Shown here: piece after piece, positions 1 through 10,246 of the stretch
Layout of the letters: the number at the start of each line of letters is the position of its first letter
Position numbering within the stretch: the first letter of the stretch is position 1
Assembly (NCBI RefSeq): GCF_004771275.1
Contig: NZ_RQEV01000018.1
Span: 62,001-126,000, forward strand
Direction: 5' to 3'
Source: Leptospira fluminis
GTDB lineage: Bacteria > Spirochaetota > Leptospiria > Leptospirales > Leptospiraceae
Length of the DNA stretch: 64,000 bases
Notes under the pieces: generated by a model
What the model saw: the letters and a program-made list of their open reading frames with translations, nothing else
Databases searched by the model: none
What the model was told of the DNA's origin: nothing
Translations under genes and position numbers: made by a program

Positions 1-69
1 GAAATGTTCGATCCGGACAACCAGCTGGAGATCATTATGGCGAGGGAAGGTTTGGAGATTCAAATCTGA
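1..69 (+). CDS. C-terminal end of an unidentified protein (partial)
   Basis: The first 22 codons of the window are open and end in TGA at 67-69. The peptide is acidic, ending in ...GLEIQI. The 5' part lies outside the window and the tail has no motif I recognise. It ends 34 bases before glpK in the same orientation, so the two could be co-transcribed. That is the only functional hint. Confidence 0.55.
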   Translation, partial: EMFDPDNQLEIIMAREGLEIQI

Positions 70-103
70 ATCCGAGGATCTCGCCTAAAAATCGGAGGAA
101 ACG

Positions 104-1594
104 ATGAGCGAATATATCATAGGTATCGATGCGGGTACCACGGGGATCCGTACGTTTTGTTTTAATCGGTCGGGCGGCGTGATTTCGAGCGCGTATTCGG
201 AATTCAAACAGTACTTTCCGAAAGCAGGCTGGGTGGAACACGATCCGGAAGAAATTTGGGCTAAGACGGAAAAGCTCATCCTGCAAGCGATCCGAAAGGG
301 AAAGTTGAAACCCGAAAATGCGGTCGCCATTGGAATCACGAACCAAAGAGAGACGACCGTACTTTTTGAAAAGGACACGGGGGCTCCGGTTTACAATGCC
401 ATAGTTTGGCAGTGCAGACGGACGGCGGAATTTTGCGGTAAATTGAAAAAAGAGGGTGTCGAGCCTACGTTCAGAAAAAAAACCGGACTCGTTGTGGACG
501 CTTATTTTAGCGGAACCAAGATCCGTTGGATTTTGGAAAATGTAAAAGGAGTGAGAGCCAAGGCCGAAAAAGGGAAGGTATTATTCGGGACCATCGACAC
601 ATACCTTTTGTATCGCTTGACCAACGGAAAATCACACAAAACGGATCATACGAATGCCAGCAGAACTCTAATCTTCAATATAGAAAAAAAGGAATGGGAT
701 AAGGAACTGCTAAAGATTCTGGACATTCCGGAAGCGATTTTGCCGGAGACCCACAATTCCAGCAATCTATTCGGAAGAACGGAGGGGGTCAAAGGACTCC
801 CGGACGGAATTCCGATCTCTTCCCTAGTCGGAGACCAACAGGGTGCGTTGTTCGGACAATTGTGTACGGAACCGGGAGAGGCAAAGAACACGTACGGAAC
901 CGGATGCTTCCTTTTATTCAATACGGGAAACAAACTACAGATTTCTAAAAACAATTTGATCACCACTCTTGCTTGTGGTCCGGAAGGAAAAACCGTATAC
1001 TGTCTGGAAGGTTCCATTTTTATCGGAGGTGCGGTCATCCAGTACCTGCGAGACAACCTGAAGTTTTTTAAAGAATCTAAACTTTCCGAAAAAATGGCCT
1101 CGTCCGTGACCAAAGAGGACGAAGTCGTTTTTGTACCTGCATTTGCCGGTTTGGGAGCGCCTTACTGGGATATGAACGCGAGAGGAGCGATTTTAGGTCT
1201 GACTCGGGATACGACTCAGGAGCAGATTGCCCGTGCCGCGTTAAAATCCATCGCTCTACAATCCTACGAATTAGTGGAGGCCATGGAAAACGATACCGGT
1301 TCCAAATTGAAAGTATTGAAGGTGGACGGAGGCGCGACGGCAAACCAGTGGTTGATGCAATACCAAGCGGACATTTTGGGTAAAAAAATCGTCCGTCCTT
1401 CGAATTTGGATACCACCGTTCTCGGAGCCGCCTATCTGGCCGGTCTGGAAAGAGGATTTTACTCCTCGGTATCGGACCTGAAGAAAAAGCAAAAAGCGAG
1501 TAAGGAATTTTCACCTAAGATGAGCGGGGCTCAGAGGGAAAAAGAGATCCGAGTTTGGAAGGAATCCGTTAAAAGAATTCTAACGGGAAACTGA
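104..1594 (+). CDS. glpK: Glycerol kinase
   Basis: Phosphorylates glycerol to sn-glycerol-3-phosphate with ATP in the cytoplasm, the entry step for glycerol into lipid synthesis and central metabolism. The 496-residue length is typical of GlpK. The FGGY-kinase ATP-binding start GIDAGTTG is at residues 7-14. The NQRET glycerol-binding segment is at 80-84 and VGDQQG, with the likely catalytic Asp244, at 242-247. The C-terminal GGA...NQWLMQYQADI signature of the family is also present. A GGAGGA Shine-Dalgarno lies 6 bases before the ATG. The 3' end nearly abuts a convergent gene that ends at 1596. No GlpF or GlpD gene is visible nearby. Confidence 0.97.
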   Translation: MSEYIIGIDAGTTGIRTFCFNRSGGVISSAYSEFKQYFPKAGWVEHDPEEIWAKTEKLILQAIRKGKLKPENAVAIGITNQRETTVLFEKDTGAPVYNAIVWQCRRTAEFCGKLKKEGVEPTFRKKTGLVVDAYFSGTKIRWILENVKGVRAKAEKGKVLFGTIDTYLLYRLTNGKSHKTDHTNASRTLIFNIEKKEWDKELLKILDIPEAILPETHNSSNLFGRTEGVKGLPDGIPISSLVGDQQGALFGQLCTEPGEAKNTYGTGCFLLFNTGNKLQISKNNLITTLACGPEGKTVYCLEGSIFIGGAVIQYLRDNLKFFKESKLSEKMASSVTKEDEVVFVPAFAGLGAPYWDMNARGAILGLTRDTTQEQIARAALKSIALQSYELVEAMENDTGSKLKVLKVDGGATANQWLMQYQADILGKKIVRPSNLDTTVLGAAYLAGLERGFYSSVSDLKKKQKASKEFSPKMSGAQREKEIRVWKESVKRILTGN

Positions 1595-1595
1595 T

Positions 1596-2885
1596 TCAGT
1601 AATTATTGGAGAGTAGGGAAATTTCGAATGGATGTCGGTCCCCGGAAATTCCCCCTCCCACCACTAATTTCGTTTGGTCATAACGCGGAATCTCCACGAT
1701 GCAGCGCTCCGGAATCCGGAATAATTCATAGGCGTCCCTCTCCTTTCGGGAGAGAAGGATATCGAATCTGAGGATTTCCAAAAACTTTACGGTGTAGAAT
1801 AGCAGCTTGTCCTGGGTCACCGCATACAACTTGAGCCCATCGCCCCGAAAATTGAAATTGTATTTCTCCGCCGGGATCGACGAAAATCGAACTTCCCGCC
1901 TGAATCCGAATCCGGCTTGGGTTTCGTCCTCCTCTTCCCGATAAACCGGAAAGGTTCCTTCCTCGTAGTAGATCTTTTTGGAAAATCTTCTGAAGATCTC
2001 ACGCTCCACGATTTCCGGAAATGATTCCCCGGGCTCTGGTTTTTTGGACGGTCCGTTCAATATCTGCTTCCAACGATTTTTGGAAACGTTCCTTTCCACC
2101 ATTTTTCTGACCGGACCGGATAGTTCCGGAACGGAGAACTTTACGATTCTTTCATCTACGGAGTTTAAAACGGAATTTAAAAAAGGACCATGAATCAGGG
2201 GAAGAATTTCGATCGTAAATATGGTGTCGCGGAGAAAAACCGCGAATTCCGGCTCGTGAGAGAAGAGATTCGAAACGATGGTTTGTTCTTCCGCAGGAGT
2301 TCCCGCGTACAGGATTCGTAATAGACGGAAAAGGTAGTTTTTGTTTTTCGGATCGAAGTACAATTCCTCGATTCTTCGGGAAACGGACTCTTCGTCCAAC
2401 TCCGGATTTACGATATCTCTCAAGGAAAGATAACGTGTTGCGACCATTTTGGTCCTGCTTTGTCGGAACAAAAGAAAATCGCCGGAAATCATGGGACCGA
2501 TCTGAGTGGATTCCTGGGGAGAACGAAGGAATAGAATGGGAGGTTTTCCCTTCGCTTTGTACGGGTTTTTTTCGATTTTGAAGAGTGTTCCTTCCCAATT
2601 TTCTCTGGCACCTTCCGGGAACTTTCCGTCTTCTTTTCGGATTTCCCCGTCGTTATAGGACAGGTAGGAGGGACTGTTCATGGGACGGGTAGGGAAGTTT
2701 CTTCGTTCGTATTCGATTTCGTATAAAAAAGAGGGAATCAGGGCCGGTTGGGAGTATAGAAAAGGTAATTCTTCTATGGTTTCCCCGGGAAAATCGTAAA
2801 AAGGTCGGATCTTGGTTTTTACTCTCGCTACGGAATCCGAATTGCAAAGAAAGAAATGATAATTTTCCCCTTCTACATGGATCAT
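1596..2885 (-). CDS. Hypothetical protein, 429 residues
   Basis: I do not recognise a family. The protein is soluble-looking: no signal peptide, no membrane segment, many charged residues mixed with aromatic ones, and no cysteine cluster. It reads like a genuine coding sequence, with regular Leptospira-like codon use and no low complexity. It is probably first in the minus-strand pair with the 99-residue ORF, or downstream of it. No good Shine-Dalgarno precedes the ATG at 2885, so the start is uncertain. Its 3' end lies 1 base from the end of glpK on the other strand. Confidence 0.75.
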   Translation of the reverse strand: MIHVEGENYHFFLCNSDSVARVKTKIRPFYDFPGETIEELPFLYSQPALIPSFLYEIEYERRNFPTRPMNSPSYLSYNDGEIRKEDGKFPEGARENWEGTLFKIEKNPYKAKGKPPILFLRSPQESTQIGPMISGDFLLFRQSRTKMVATRYLSLRDIVNPELDEESVSRRIEELYFDPKNKNYLFRLLRILYAGTPAEEQTIVSNLFSHEPEFAVFLRDTIFTIEILPLIHGPFLNSVLNSVDERIVKFSVPELSGPVRKMVERNVSKNRWKQILNGPSKKPEPGESFPEIVEREIFRRFSKKIYYEEGTFPVYREEEDETQAGFGFRREVRFSSIPAEKYNFNFRGDGLKLYAVTQDKLLFYTVKFLEILRFDILLSRKERDAYELFRIPERCIVEIPRYDQTKLVVGGGISGDRHPFEISLLSNNY

Positions 2886-2898
2886 TTCAAGAATGGGT

Positions 2899-3198
2899 TT
2901 ATTCTTCCCTCAAGTCCGGATGCAAAACCGACAATCCGGGGGGTTCATGCGTCCTTTTGGAGAGCTTGCCGACGAGTCGGTTCTTAAATTTACTCCAATC
3001 GTACGTTTGCTTTAGTTCGGAGATTTCCTCCTCGAAGCCGTACTGGATGAAATCCACCACTTCCTGTTCCGTCATTCCAGTCAGAAGGGATGTGTCGGAC
3101 ACGACCCGTAGAACTTTACGAACATCCCGTTCGTTCCAAATTAGGACGGAAGTTAGTTTTTCGATCCATTCGCTATGACTCACGAATACATACTGCAT
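2899..3198 (-). CDS. Hypothetical protein, 99 residues
   Basis: Small soluble protein with no recognised family. The N-terminal half is predicted helical and holds alternating charged and hydrophobic residues (SEWIEKL, EQEVVDFIQYGFEEE). The tail is basic, then proline-rich. It lies between the SpoIIE-type phosphatase and the 429-residue unknown, 13 bases upstream of the latter and in the same direction, so co-transcription is likely. The ATG at 3198 has no clear Shine-Dalgarno. An internal Met is possible. Confidence 0.6.
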   Translation of the reverse strand: MQYVFVSHSEWIEKLTSVLIWNERDVRKVLRVVSDTSLLTGMTEQEVVDFIQYGFEEEISELKQTYDWSKFKNRLVGKLSKRTHEPPGLSVLHPDLREE

Positions 3199-3237
3199 GG
3201 GCGGGGGGCGAATTCAACCAGGAAAAAGAAATGCAAG

Positions 3238-4218
3238 TTAAAGTTTTCGTATCGCTAAAATACTCATATCATCGCGGATCCTACCCCCTCCGTACTGAGT
3301 GATTTCCTCGAAAAGAGTATCGATCAGTTTTTTGAGGTTGTTCTTCGGGGCGTTCTCCAGGAATTTATAAAGGTTTTCGCCGTAATAGCTGTTTTTCATC
3401 TTGCTCTTCTGCTCGAAGAGTCCGTCGGTAAAACTGAACAACACGTCTTCCTTTTCCATTTTCAGGCTTCGGCAAGGTCTGTCTTTTTTTCCCGGAGGGT
3501 TCATTACCGTGGATAGAAAGAACCCGTCGGTATCCAGGATCTCGTTCCTGTTTTCCTTGGAATTGAATAATACGGAACTAGGATGAATCCCCGACAGAAG
3601 GAAATTTCCGGAAGGGTCCGCCTTCATCAGCAGGAATGTGGCATACAGGCTTCGGTGAATGGTAGGAAAAGTTTTGGTTCTTTCCTCCAGATGCTCGTTG
3701 ATTTTTCGTATGGCCTCGTCCGGCCGAGAACTACTGTGTATGACGTCCGACATTTGATTCATCACCATCATGCTGAACAGACCGGCGACATATCCGTGTC
3801 CGGAAGTGTCTCCGATGCCGAACCAATAGTTCCCTTCGGTGTCCCTCAGAAAATTGTAAAAATCGCCTCCGATCGGATTGTAGGTCAAACATCTTCCGTA
3901 GACTTCGAAGTGCTCGTCCTTAAAATCCAAGGGAAGGATGTAATTCTGCATCCTGCTGTCCCCTTTACGGAACCGCTTGATGATTTTTCCCGCCTCTTGT
4001 TCTTCGGGCAATATTCTCTCCGTGAGATATAAAGCGAAGGCCACATAGTTTAAAAAGAGAGTGAAGGCAATCGCCGCCAACGCGAGGACCGGAATGGAGA
4101 TTAGAAAATTATAAAAATAAAAACCGAAGACGAAGCAGAACAGAAGGGAAAGGTTCAGGACTAGAATGATTTTCCATGCCCCCTTTAAGTATTGCTTAAT
4201 TGTAAACGCCGCTCTCAT
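3238..4218 (-). CDS. PP2C/SpoIIE-type serine phosphatase with N-terminal membrane anchor
   Basis: A 326-residue protein with two hydrophobic membrane segments near residues 17-38 and 40-66, a linker, then a cytoplasmic SpoIIE/RsbU-type PP2C domain. The metal-binding motifs are visible: GGDFY at 117-121, GDTSGHG at 136-142, a TDG segment (SFTDGLFE) and the terminal RDDMS acidic motif. Such phosphatases usually dephosphorylate anti-sigma-factor antagonists in partner-switching pathways. No antagonist or anti-sigma kinase gene is adjacent, so the target is unknown. The start ATG overlaps the stop of the upstream lipoprotein gene (ATGA), indicating translational coupling. Confidence 0.9.
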   Translation of the reverse strand: MRAAFTIKQYLKGAWKIILVLNLSLLFCFVFGFYFYNFLISIPVLALAAIAFTLFLNYVAFALYLTERILPEEQEAGKIIKRFRKGDSRMQNYILPLDFKDEHFEVYGRCLTYNPIGGDFYNFLRDTEGNYWFGIGDTSGHGYVAGLFSMMVMNQMSDVIHSSSRPDEAIRKINEHLEERTKTFPTIHRSLYATFLLMKADPSGNFLLSGIHPSSVLFNSKENRNEILDTDGFFLSTVMNPPGKKDRPCRSLKMEKEDVLFSFTDGLFEQKSKMKNSYYGENLYKFLENAPKNNLKKLIDTLFEEITQYGGGRIRDDMSILAIRKL

Positions 4219-4829
4219 CGTATTTTATAATATGCGTGGGTCTGGTATTCTTTCTTCGAGAAATTTTTTCTTGTTATCCGAAACGCCTCGTCTTCCGAGT
4301 ATGGAACTCGGATTCCTTCCACAACGCCGAAGGGTTTTTCCTTGTATCCGGTTTCGTACAGCATAGGAACCAAGGATAAGGACTCCGCATCGTAGTGATA
4401 CAATAACCTGTGGTTGCTCCTGGACGTTTTGGCGCCGGAGGTTTCCGGTTTTTTGCCTCTTTCCCATACGAATTCCTCCGTAACTAGGGATTCCGTCATG
4501 AGCAGGACCCAGTTTCCTTTGGTTTTGAATCTGCCTTTTCCCTCCACCCGCATCTGACGAAATTTATTTCCCTCTTCAATCTCCCGATTGTACGTTTTTC
4601 GAAACGTTTTTTCCGCATCTGAAAACTCGATGGATTCGGAATGGCTTTCTATGTAGTGTAAGGAAGTTAAAGGAGACATGCCCGGAATATTTTTTCGAAA
4701 CGTTCCGGATAAAATCACGTCGGGCCCGGATTGCTTCTGAGCGGGAAGTTCCCGGATCCAGCTAGGAGGAAAACAGGCGATCAGACTAAAGCAGGCAAAA
4801 GACAGGAATAATCGTCGAAGGATTTGCAT
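4215..4829 (-). CDS. Predicted lipoprotein, 204 residues
   Basis: The N-terminus has basic residues, a hydrophobic run and the lipobox-like SLIAC with Cys19, so a lipid-anchored envelope protein is predicted. The mature part is polar and rich in Lys, Arg, Glu and Ser, with no known domain. It ends in an ATGA overlap with the downstream PP2C phosphatase gene, so the two are made together. A role in sensing or signalling with that phosphatase is an inference from this coupling only. A candidate terminator of the upstream MBOAT gene lies about 80 bases before its start. Confidence 0.8.
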   Translation of the reverse strand: MQILRRLFLSFACFSLIACFPPSWIRELPAQKQSGPDVILSGTFRKNIPGMSPLTSLHYIESHSESIEFSDAEKTFRKTYNREIEEGNKFRQMRVEGKGRFKTKGNWVLLMTESLVTEEFVWERGKKPETSGAKTSRSNHRLLYHYDAESLSLVPMLYETGYKEKPFGVVEGIRVPYSEDEAFRITRKNFSKKEYQTHAYYKIR

Positions 4830-4906
4830 CTGTGATCCCGGTACGCCGGTGGAAAGGAGATCCGAACTTCGTTTCTTACGGGACGCCTAAGCCGGGGTAC
4901 ATATTG

Positions 4907-4927
4907 GAAAAACGCCCTGCCTAGGGC
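4907..4927 (-). terminator. Candidate intrinsic terminator after the MBOAT gene
   Basis: On the minus strand a GC-rich stem GCCCT / AGGGC with a 4-base loop is followed by GTTTTTC. It starts 14 bases beyond the stop of the MBOAT gene and before the lipoprotein gene. The stem is only 5 bp, so efficiency is uncertain. Confidence 0.45.
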
Positions 4928-4940
4928 AAACCGAATCTCA

Positions 4941-6359
4941 TTAAAATTGGAAGTAGATGAAGTCTCCTCCTCCGTCTCCGAAGATTCCCAGTAAAAGCAG
5001 GACCACCACGGAGAAAACGGGCAAAAGCGAGGTAAATCTAGAGCGAATCCTGTCACGCAAAGAAGGGTAATATTGCACTGCATTCCAAAAAAAGGCAAGA
5101 AGCACGAATAGAAACAATTCTTCCCAACGTGGAATCGGCTTCCCGGAAAAGAGATTCCCGAAACCTAAAAAGTACTCCTTCGTCAAACGTAAAGATTCCT
5201 TTCCCATCGCCGCGGTTCGGAAAAAAATTCCGGACAGGGAAAACAAATGAACAGTCAACGCGATCCTGAAAAAACGTCGGAGCCCTTTGGGTTCGGGTTG
5301 GTCTTTCGGATTTCCCGGAGACAAGAGTCTTTCCGCACCCAAAATGATCCCTAAATACGCGCCCCAAATGAGATATCCGAAATTCGCCCCGTGCCAAAGT
5401 CCTCCCAAGGTCATCGTTAGGAGGGAATTCCACTGGGTTTTCCAAACTCCACCTCGGCTTCCGCCCAAGGGAATGTACAGATAATCCTTGAGCCAAGTGG
5501 ACAGGGTTACGTGCCAACGTCCCCAGAATTCACGAAATGAAGGGGAAAGGAAAGGACCGCGGAAGTTTTCCGGAATATCGTATCCCAAAAGAAAGGCCGA
5601 ACCGCGGGCGATATCCGTATATCCGCTGAAATCGCAATACACTTGGCTGATGAATCCGAACAGGCCTAAATACAGGGCGCCCGCGTTGTAAGCGGACGGT
5701 TGCGTGTAAATCGGATTTACGATGACCGCAATATTATCCGCGAGCACCACTTTTTTGAATAGGCCGGATAATATGAGAAACACTCCCCATTTGATTCGAT
5801 CGAAGTCGATCCAAGGCCTGTCGAGTTTTGGGAGAAAATCCGTGGTCCGCATGATCGGGCCGGCGATGAGTTGCGGAAAAAATAATATGAAGAGGAAGTA
5901 ATCGGAGGCTTTGATTCGATCGGGTACGTGATTCCTATGGATGTCCACTTGTAACGCCACCAATTGGAACGTATAAAAGCTGATGGCAAGCGGGAGAGGT
6001 ATATGAACCCCTTTCCCGAAATCGGAAAAGGCGGAACCTCCTTTGAATAAATCCAAAGTTTCCAGCAGGAAATAAAAATACTTAAAAAAAGCTAAATTCA
6101 GAAAGTTTAATGCTATGACCCAGAATAAGGTTCTGGAAGTGGATCGGCCTTGGGATTTCTCTCTCCATAGTCTTAGGGAAAAGAAGAAATTCACGGCTAT
6201 GACCGTCAGAAAGTGAGCGGTGAACGCGAGGCCCGAATAAAAATAAAAGAGTAAGGAAGCTAGGAGCAAAAGGTCCTTTCTCCATTTTTGCGGAAAGGAC
6301 CAATACAGCAGAAAAGTTACGGAAAATAGCGCGAGATACGGAAGGGAATTGAATAGCAT
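4941..6359 (-). CDS. MBOAT family O-acyltransferase (AlgI-like)
   Basis: Integral membrane protein of 472 residues with about ten hydrophobic segments. The MBOAT hallmark GLWHGA, with the presumed catalytic His, is near residue 321. The upstream signature REFWGRWHVTLSTWLKDYLY is also present. MBOAT proteins of the AlgI/DltB group move acyl groups across the inner membrane to modify polysaccharides or other cell-surface acceptors. The usual periplasmic partner (AlgJ/AlgX or DltD type) is not next to it, so the acceptor is unknown. It is 38 bases downstream of the sppA-like gene in the same direction and is followed by a candidate terminator. Confidence 0.92.
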   Translation of the reverse strand: MLFNSLPYLALFSVTFLLYWSFPQKWRKDLLLLASLLFYFYSGLAFTAHFLTVIAVNFFFSLRLWREKSQGRSTSRTLFWVIALNFLNLAFFKYFYFLLETLDLFKGGSAFSDFGKGVHIPLPLAISFYTFQLVALQVDIHRNHVPDRIKASDYFLFILFFPQLIAGPIMRTTDFLPKLDRPWIDFDRIKWGVFLILSGLFKKVVLADNIAVIVNPIYTQPSAYNAGALYLGLFGFISQVYCDFSGYTDIARGSAFLLGYDIPENFRGPFLSPSFREFWGRWHVTLSTWLKDYLYIPLGGSRGGVWKTQWNSLLTMTLGGLWHGANFGYLIWGAYLGIILGAERLLSPGNPKDQPEPKGLRRFFRIALTVHLFSLSGIFFRTAAMGKESLRLTKEYFLGFGNLFSGKPIPRWEELFLFVLLAFFWNAVQYYPSLRDRIRSRFTSLLPVFSVVVLLLLGIFGDGGGDFIYFQF

Positions 6360-6397
6360 GCGGGAAAGTTACCGAAAGTTCCGAACCGATTTCCTTT

Positions 6398-7375
6398 TCA
6401 AGGAGAGAACATATATAAAAAGCGGACCCGATTCGCCCCGAATCCGACTCGTTCCAATAGAGTGGGGGATTCGGGAGAGAATCCTTGGATATGATAGAAC
6501 GTTTCCGGTTTTTCTTTTGCGTGGGAATAAAATACCACCCTCGGGTTTGCATTTCCGGGAGTCATTTTGTATCCGGGCAAACGCATCGTTACGGTGACTG
6601 CGTCTTCGAAATAGCCGATGCCATCCACTAATCCGTGTTTCATCGCTTGCGATGCCGTAAAGATCCGTCCGTCGGCCAACTTTTTGAGATCGCCTTCCTT
6701 CACTTTCTGCCTTCCTGTTTTTACGACTTCGAAGAAGCGATCGTACAGGTTGTCCACGATTCCTTGCAATAGTTTTCTCTGCTCGGAGGTGAGTTCTTCC
6801 AAGGGAGAGCCGACTGCCTTATTTTCCCCGGAACGTATGGACTGGTCCTTGATACCGATCTTATCCAGACCCTCTTTTACATTGATCCCTTGCATAATCA
6901 CGCCGATAGATCCGGTTACCGTAGTAGGGTGAGCCAAGAGGTAATCCGAAGACATGGAAATATAATATGCTCCGGAAGCCGCCGTATCCATGAAAAGCGC
7001 CAGAACGGGGACATGTTTCTTTTTCTTAAATTCCAGGATTTCCCGATAAATGATATCGCTCGCGGTAACCGTTCCGCCGGGGGAATTGATTTTTAAGATG
7101 ACCGCTCTGAGGTTCGGATCTTCCATCGCATAGGACAGTTGCAATTTGACCGAGGAAAGTACCGAATCCTTTTCTCCGGTAAATATATTTCCTTCTCTCG
7201 AGTCGTCCGAAATGATTCCTTCTATCGGCAGAACTAAAATCTTGTCCTTATCCCGACCGGAGACGGTCTTTTCCACGGGAACCAGCTGCCTCGTTTGCGG
7301 GAGAGTGATGCAGGAAAACGCAAATAGAAAGATCGTAAGAGGGAAGGATTTGGCAAGAATGCGAAGGGCAGTCAT
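6398..7375 (-). CDS. sppA: Signal peptide peptidase SppA-like serine protease, predicted lipoprotein
   Basis: Member of peptidase family S49 (short, about 36 kDa form), which degrades cleaved signal peptides. The nucleophile is Ser134 in AASGAYY and the likely general base is Lys186 in SGENKAVGS, matching the Ser-Lys dyad of short bacterial SppA. The INSPGG oxyanion-region motif is near 97-101 and the TGSIGV motif near 154-159. The N-terminus ends in FAFSC with Cys22, so this copy may be lipid-anchored instead of held by a transmembrane helix. A GAGG Shine-Dalgarno is 7 bases before the ATG. Divergent from the aldose-epimerase-like gene. Confidence 0.9.
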   Translation of the reverse strand: MTALRILAKSFPLTIFLFAFSCITLPQTRQLVPVEKTVSGRDKDKILVLPIEGIISDDSREGNIFTGEKDSVLSSVKLQLSYAMEDPNLRAVILKINSPGGTVTASDIIYREILEFKKKKHVPVLALFMDTAASGAYYISMSSDYLLAHPTTVTGSIGVIMQGINVKEGLDKIGIKDQSIRSGENKAVGSPLEELTSEQRKLLQGIVDNLYDRFFEVVKTGRQKVKEGDLKKLADGRIFTASQAMKHGLVDGIGYFEDAVTVTMRLPGYKMTPGNANPRVVFYSHAKEKPETFYHIQGFSPESPTLLERVGFGANRVRFLYMFSP

Positions 7376-7514
7376 TTAGGACCTCAGGATGTCCATATTC
7401 GGAGACAAGACCTAGTCATCAATTCCTTTCCCAGTCCGGTTTCTCCCGCAAAAAATACGGGCAAAACTGTTTTTTTGTTTCCCAATCGGAAGTTCTCCCC
7501 AACTTCTTTCCGCG

Positions 7515-8417
7515 ATGCTCAAATTTCGGACGGAAAACTCTTCGTTTACGACGGACGGGACGCATTGGATCGCTTGGGACTGGATCCACAGTAAAACTTC
7601 CAAAAAAATCGAAATCCTCGCTCCGTGGAAGGAAGAGCAGGCCCCTTTCGGTTCGGGTTGTTTTCTCATGTTTCCTTGGGTGAACCGACATGCATCTTCG
7701 GAATTGGTTTTCGGCGGAAAGAAGTTGGAACTTCCCGAAATCGTAAAGGATTCCAACGGATTTCCGGTGCACGGATTCATGCATTCCTTATCTAGAAAGG
7801 CCTTAAAGGTATTTCCTGGGGAGAGGGGGGCGGAATTTCGGGTTTTGATCCCGGATCATTGGGAAGATAGTCCGGCCGCTGCGGTCGCAGTTAGAGAGGA
7901 AATCATTTTAGAAGAGATCGGTTCCGGAGTACTACTCACGATCCGAATTAAATTCAATAATTTAAAAGCGAATCCGCTTCGATTCGCATTCGGTTATCAT
8001 CCTTATTTCAAATTGGAAGGAAGTCCGGCGGATTGGAGGATCCATCTCCACTTGGACAAAAATCTGGAATTGGACGACAAACTGCTCCCGTACATTCCTT
8101 CCGTTTCGAATCAGATAGATTCGGTGACTGACGGACAGATCCGACCGATGGATCATTTGTTTTACGGAAAGGATCCGAGAGTTATATTAGAAAATTGCAA
8201 GGAAAAGTATTCGATCACGATCCTGAGTCCTCCCGGGCAAGAAAAGGAGATCCCTCTGGAATATTATCAAATCTACACGAGTCCCGATTTAAGTTCGATC
8301 GCAGTCGAGCCTTGCAGCGCTCCCGGAAATGCTCTCATTTCCGGTCAAGGATTAACCGAACTTAAAAGCTATTCCGAGCTTTCCGGAGAATTCAGAATTT
8401 TAGTGAAACCTACATGA
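7515..8417 (+). CDS. Aldose 1-epimerase-like protein (galactose mutarotase fold)
   Basis: A 300-residue soluble protein with the look of the aldose-1-epimerase / YeaD superfamily. HGFMHS near residues 86-91 and GYHPYF near 160-165 supply the two expected histidines, and a late acidic stretch provides candidate carboxylates. Family members interconvert sugar anomers or bind hexose-6-phosphates. The exact substrate cannot be read from sequence. It is divergent from sppA and 78 bases upstream of the XPB helicase gene, with no sugar-pathway genes nearby. Confidence 0.82.
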   Translation: MLKFRTENSSFTTDGTHWIAWDWIHSKTSKKIEILAPWKEEQAPFGSGCFLMFPWVNRHASSELVFGGKKLELPEIVKDSNGFPVHGFMHSLSRKALKVFPGERGAEFRVLIPDHWEDSPAAAVAVREEIILEEIGSGVLLTIRIKFNNLKANPLRFAFGYHPYFKLEGSPADWRIHLHLDKNLELDDKLLPYIPSVSNQIDSVTDGQIRPMDHLFYGKDPRVILENCKEKYSITILSPPGQEKEIPLEYYQIYTSPDLSSIAVEPCSAPGNALISGQGLTELKSYSELSGEFRILVKPT

Positions 8418-8441
8418 TTCCGCCTTATACAGGCTTTCTTC

Positions 8442-8474
8442 TTGACAAGAAAGGGGTCGTTTTCAGTCTAAGTT
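8442..8474 (+). promoter_or_regulatory. Candidate sigma70-type promoter of the XPB helicase gene
   Basis: A perfect -35 hexamer TTGACA lies at 8442-8447. The -10 is poor: the best candidates are GTCTAA at 8466-8471 (18-base spacer) or TAAGTT at 8469-8474. A start near 8480 would leave a short leader before the ATG at 8496. The evidence is mainly the -35. Confidence 0.3.
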
Positions 8475-8495
8475 ACAGGGAGATTCCGCATCCAA

Positions 8496-10190
<1,695 letters not shown>

Positions 10191-10246
10191 CCGGAAAGGG
10201 AAGGTTTCTTACGCTAATGTTGACTGAAACGAAAAGAGAGGAAGAA

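Noticed and set aside
7470..7482. Near-match to the LexA operator (TTTGTTTCCCAAT) upstream of the aldose-epimerase-like gene
   Set aside because: It has a mismatch in a conserved half-site, and the gene has no link to the SOS response.
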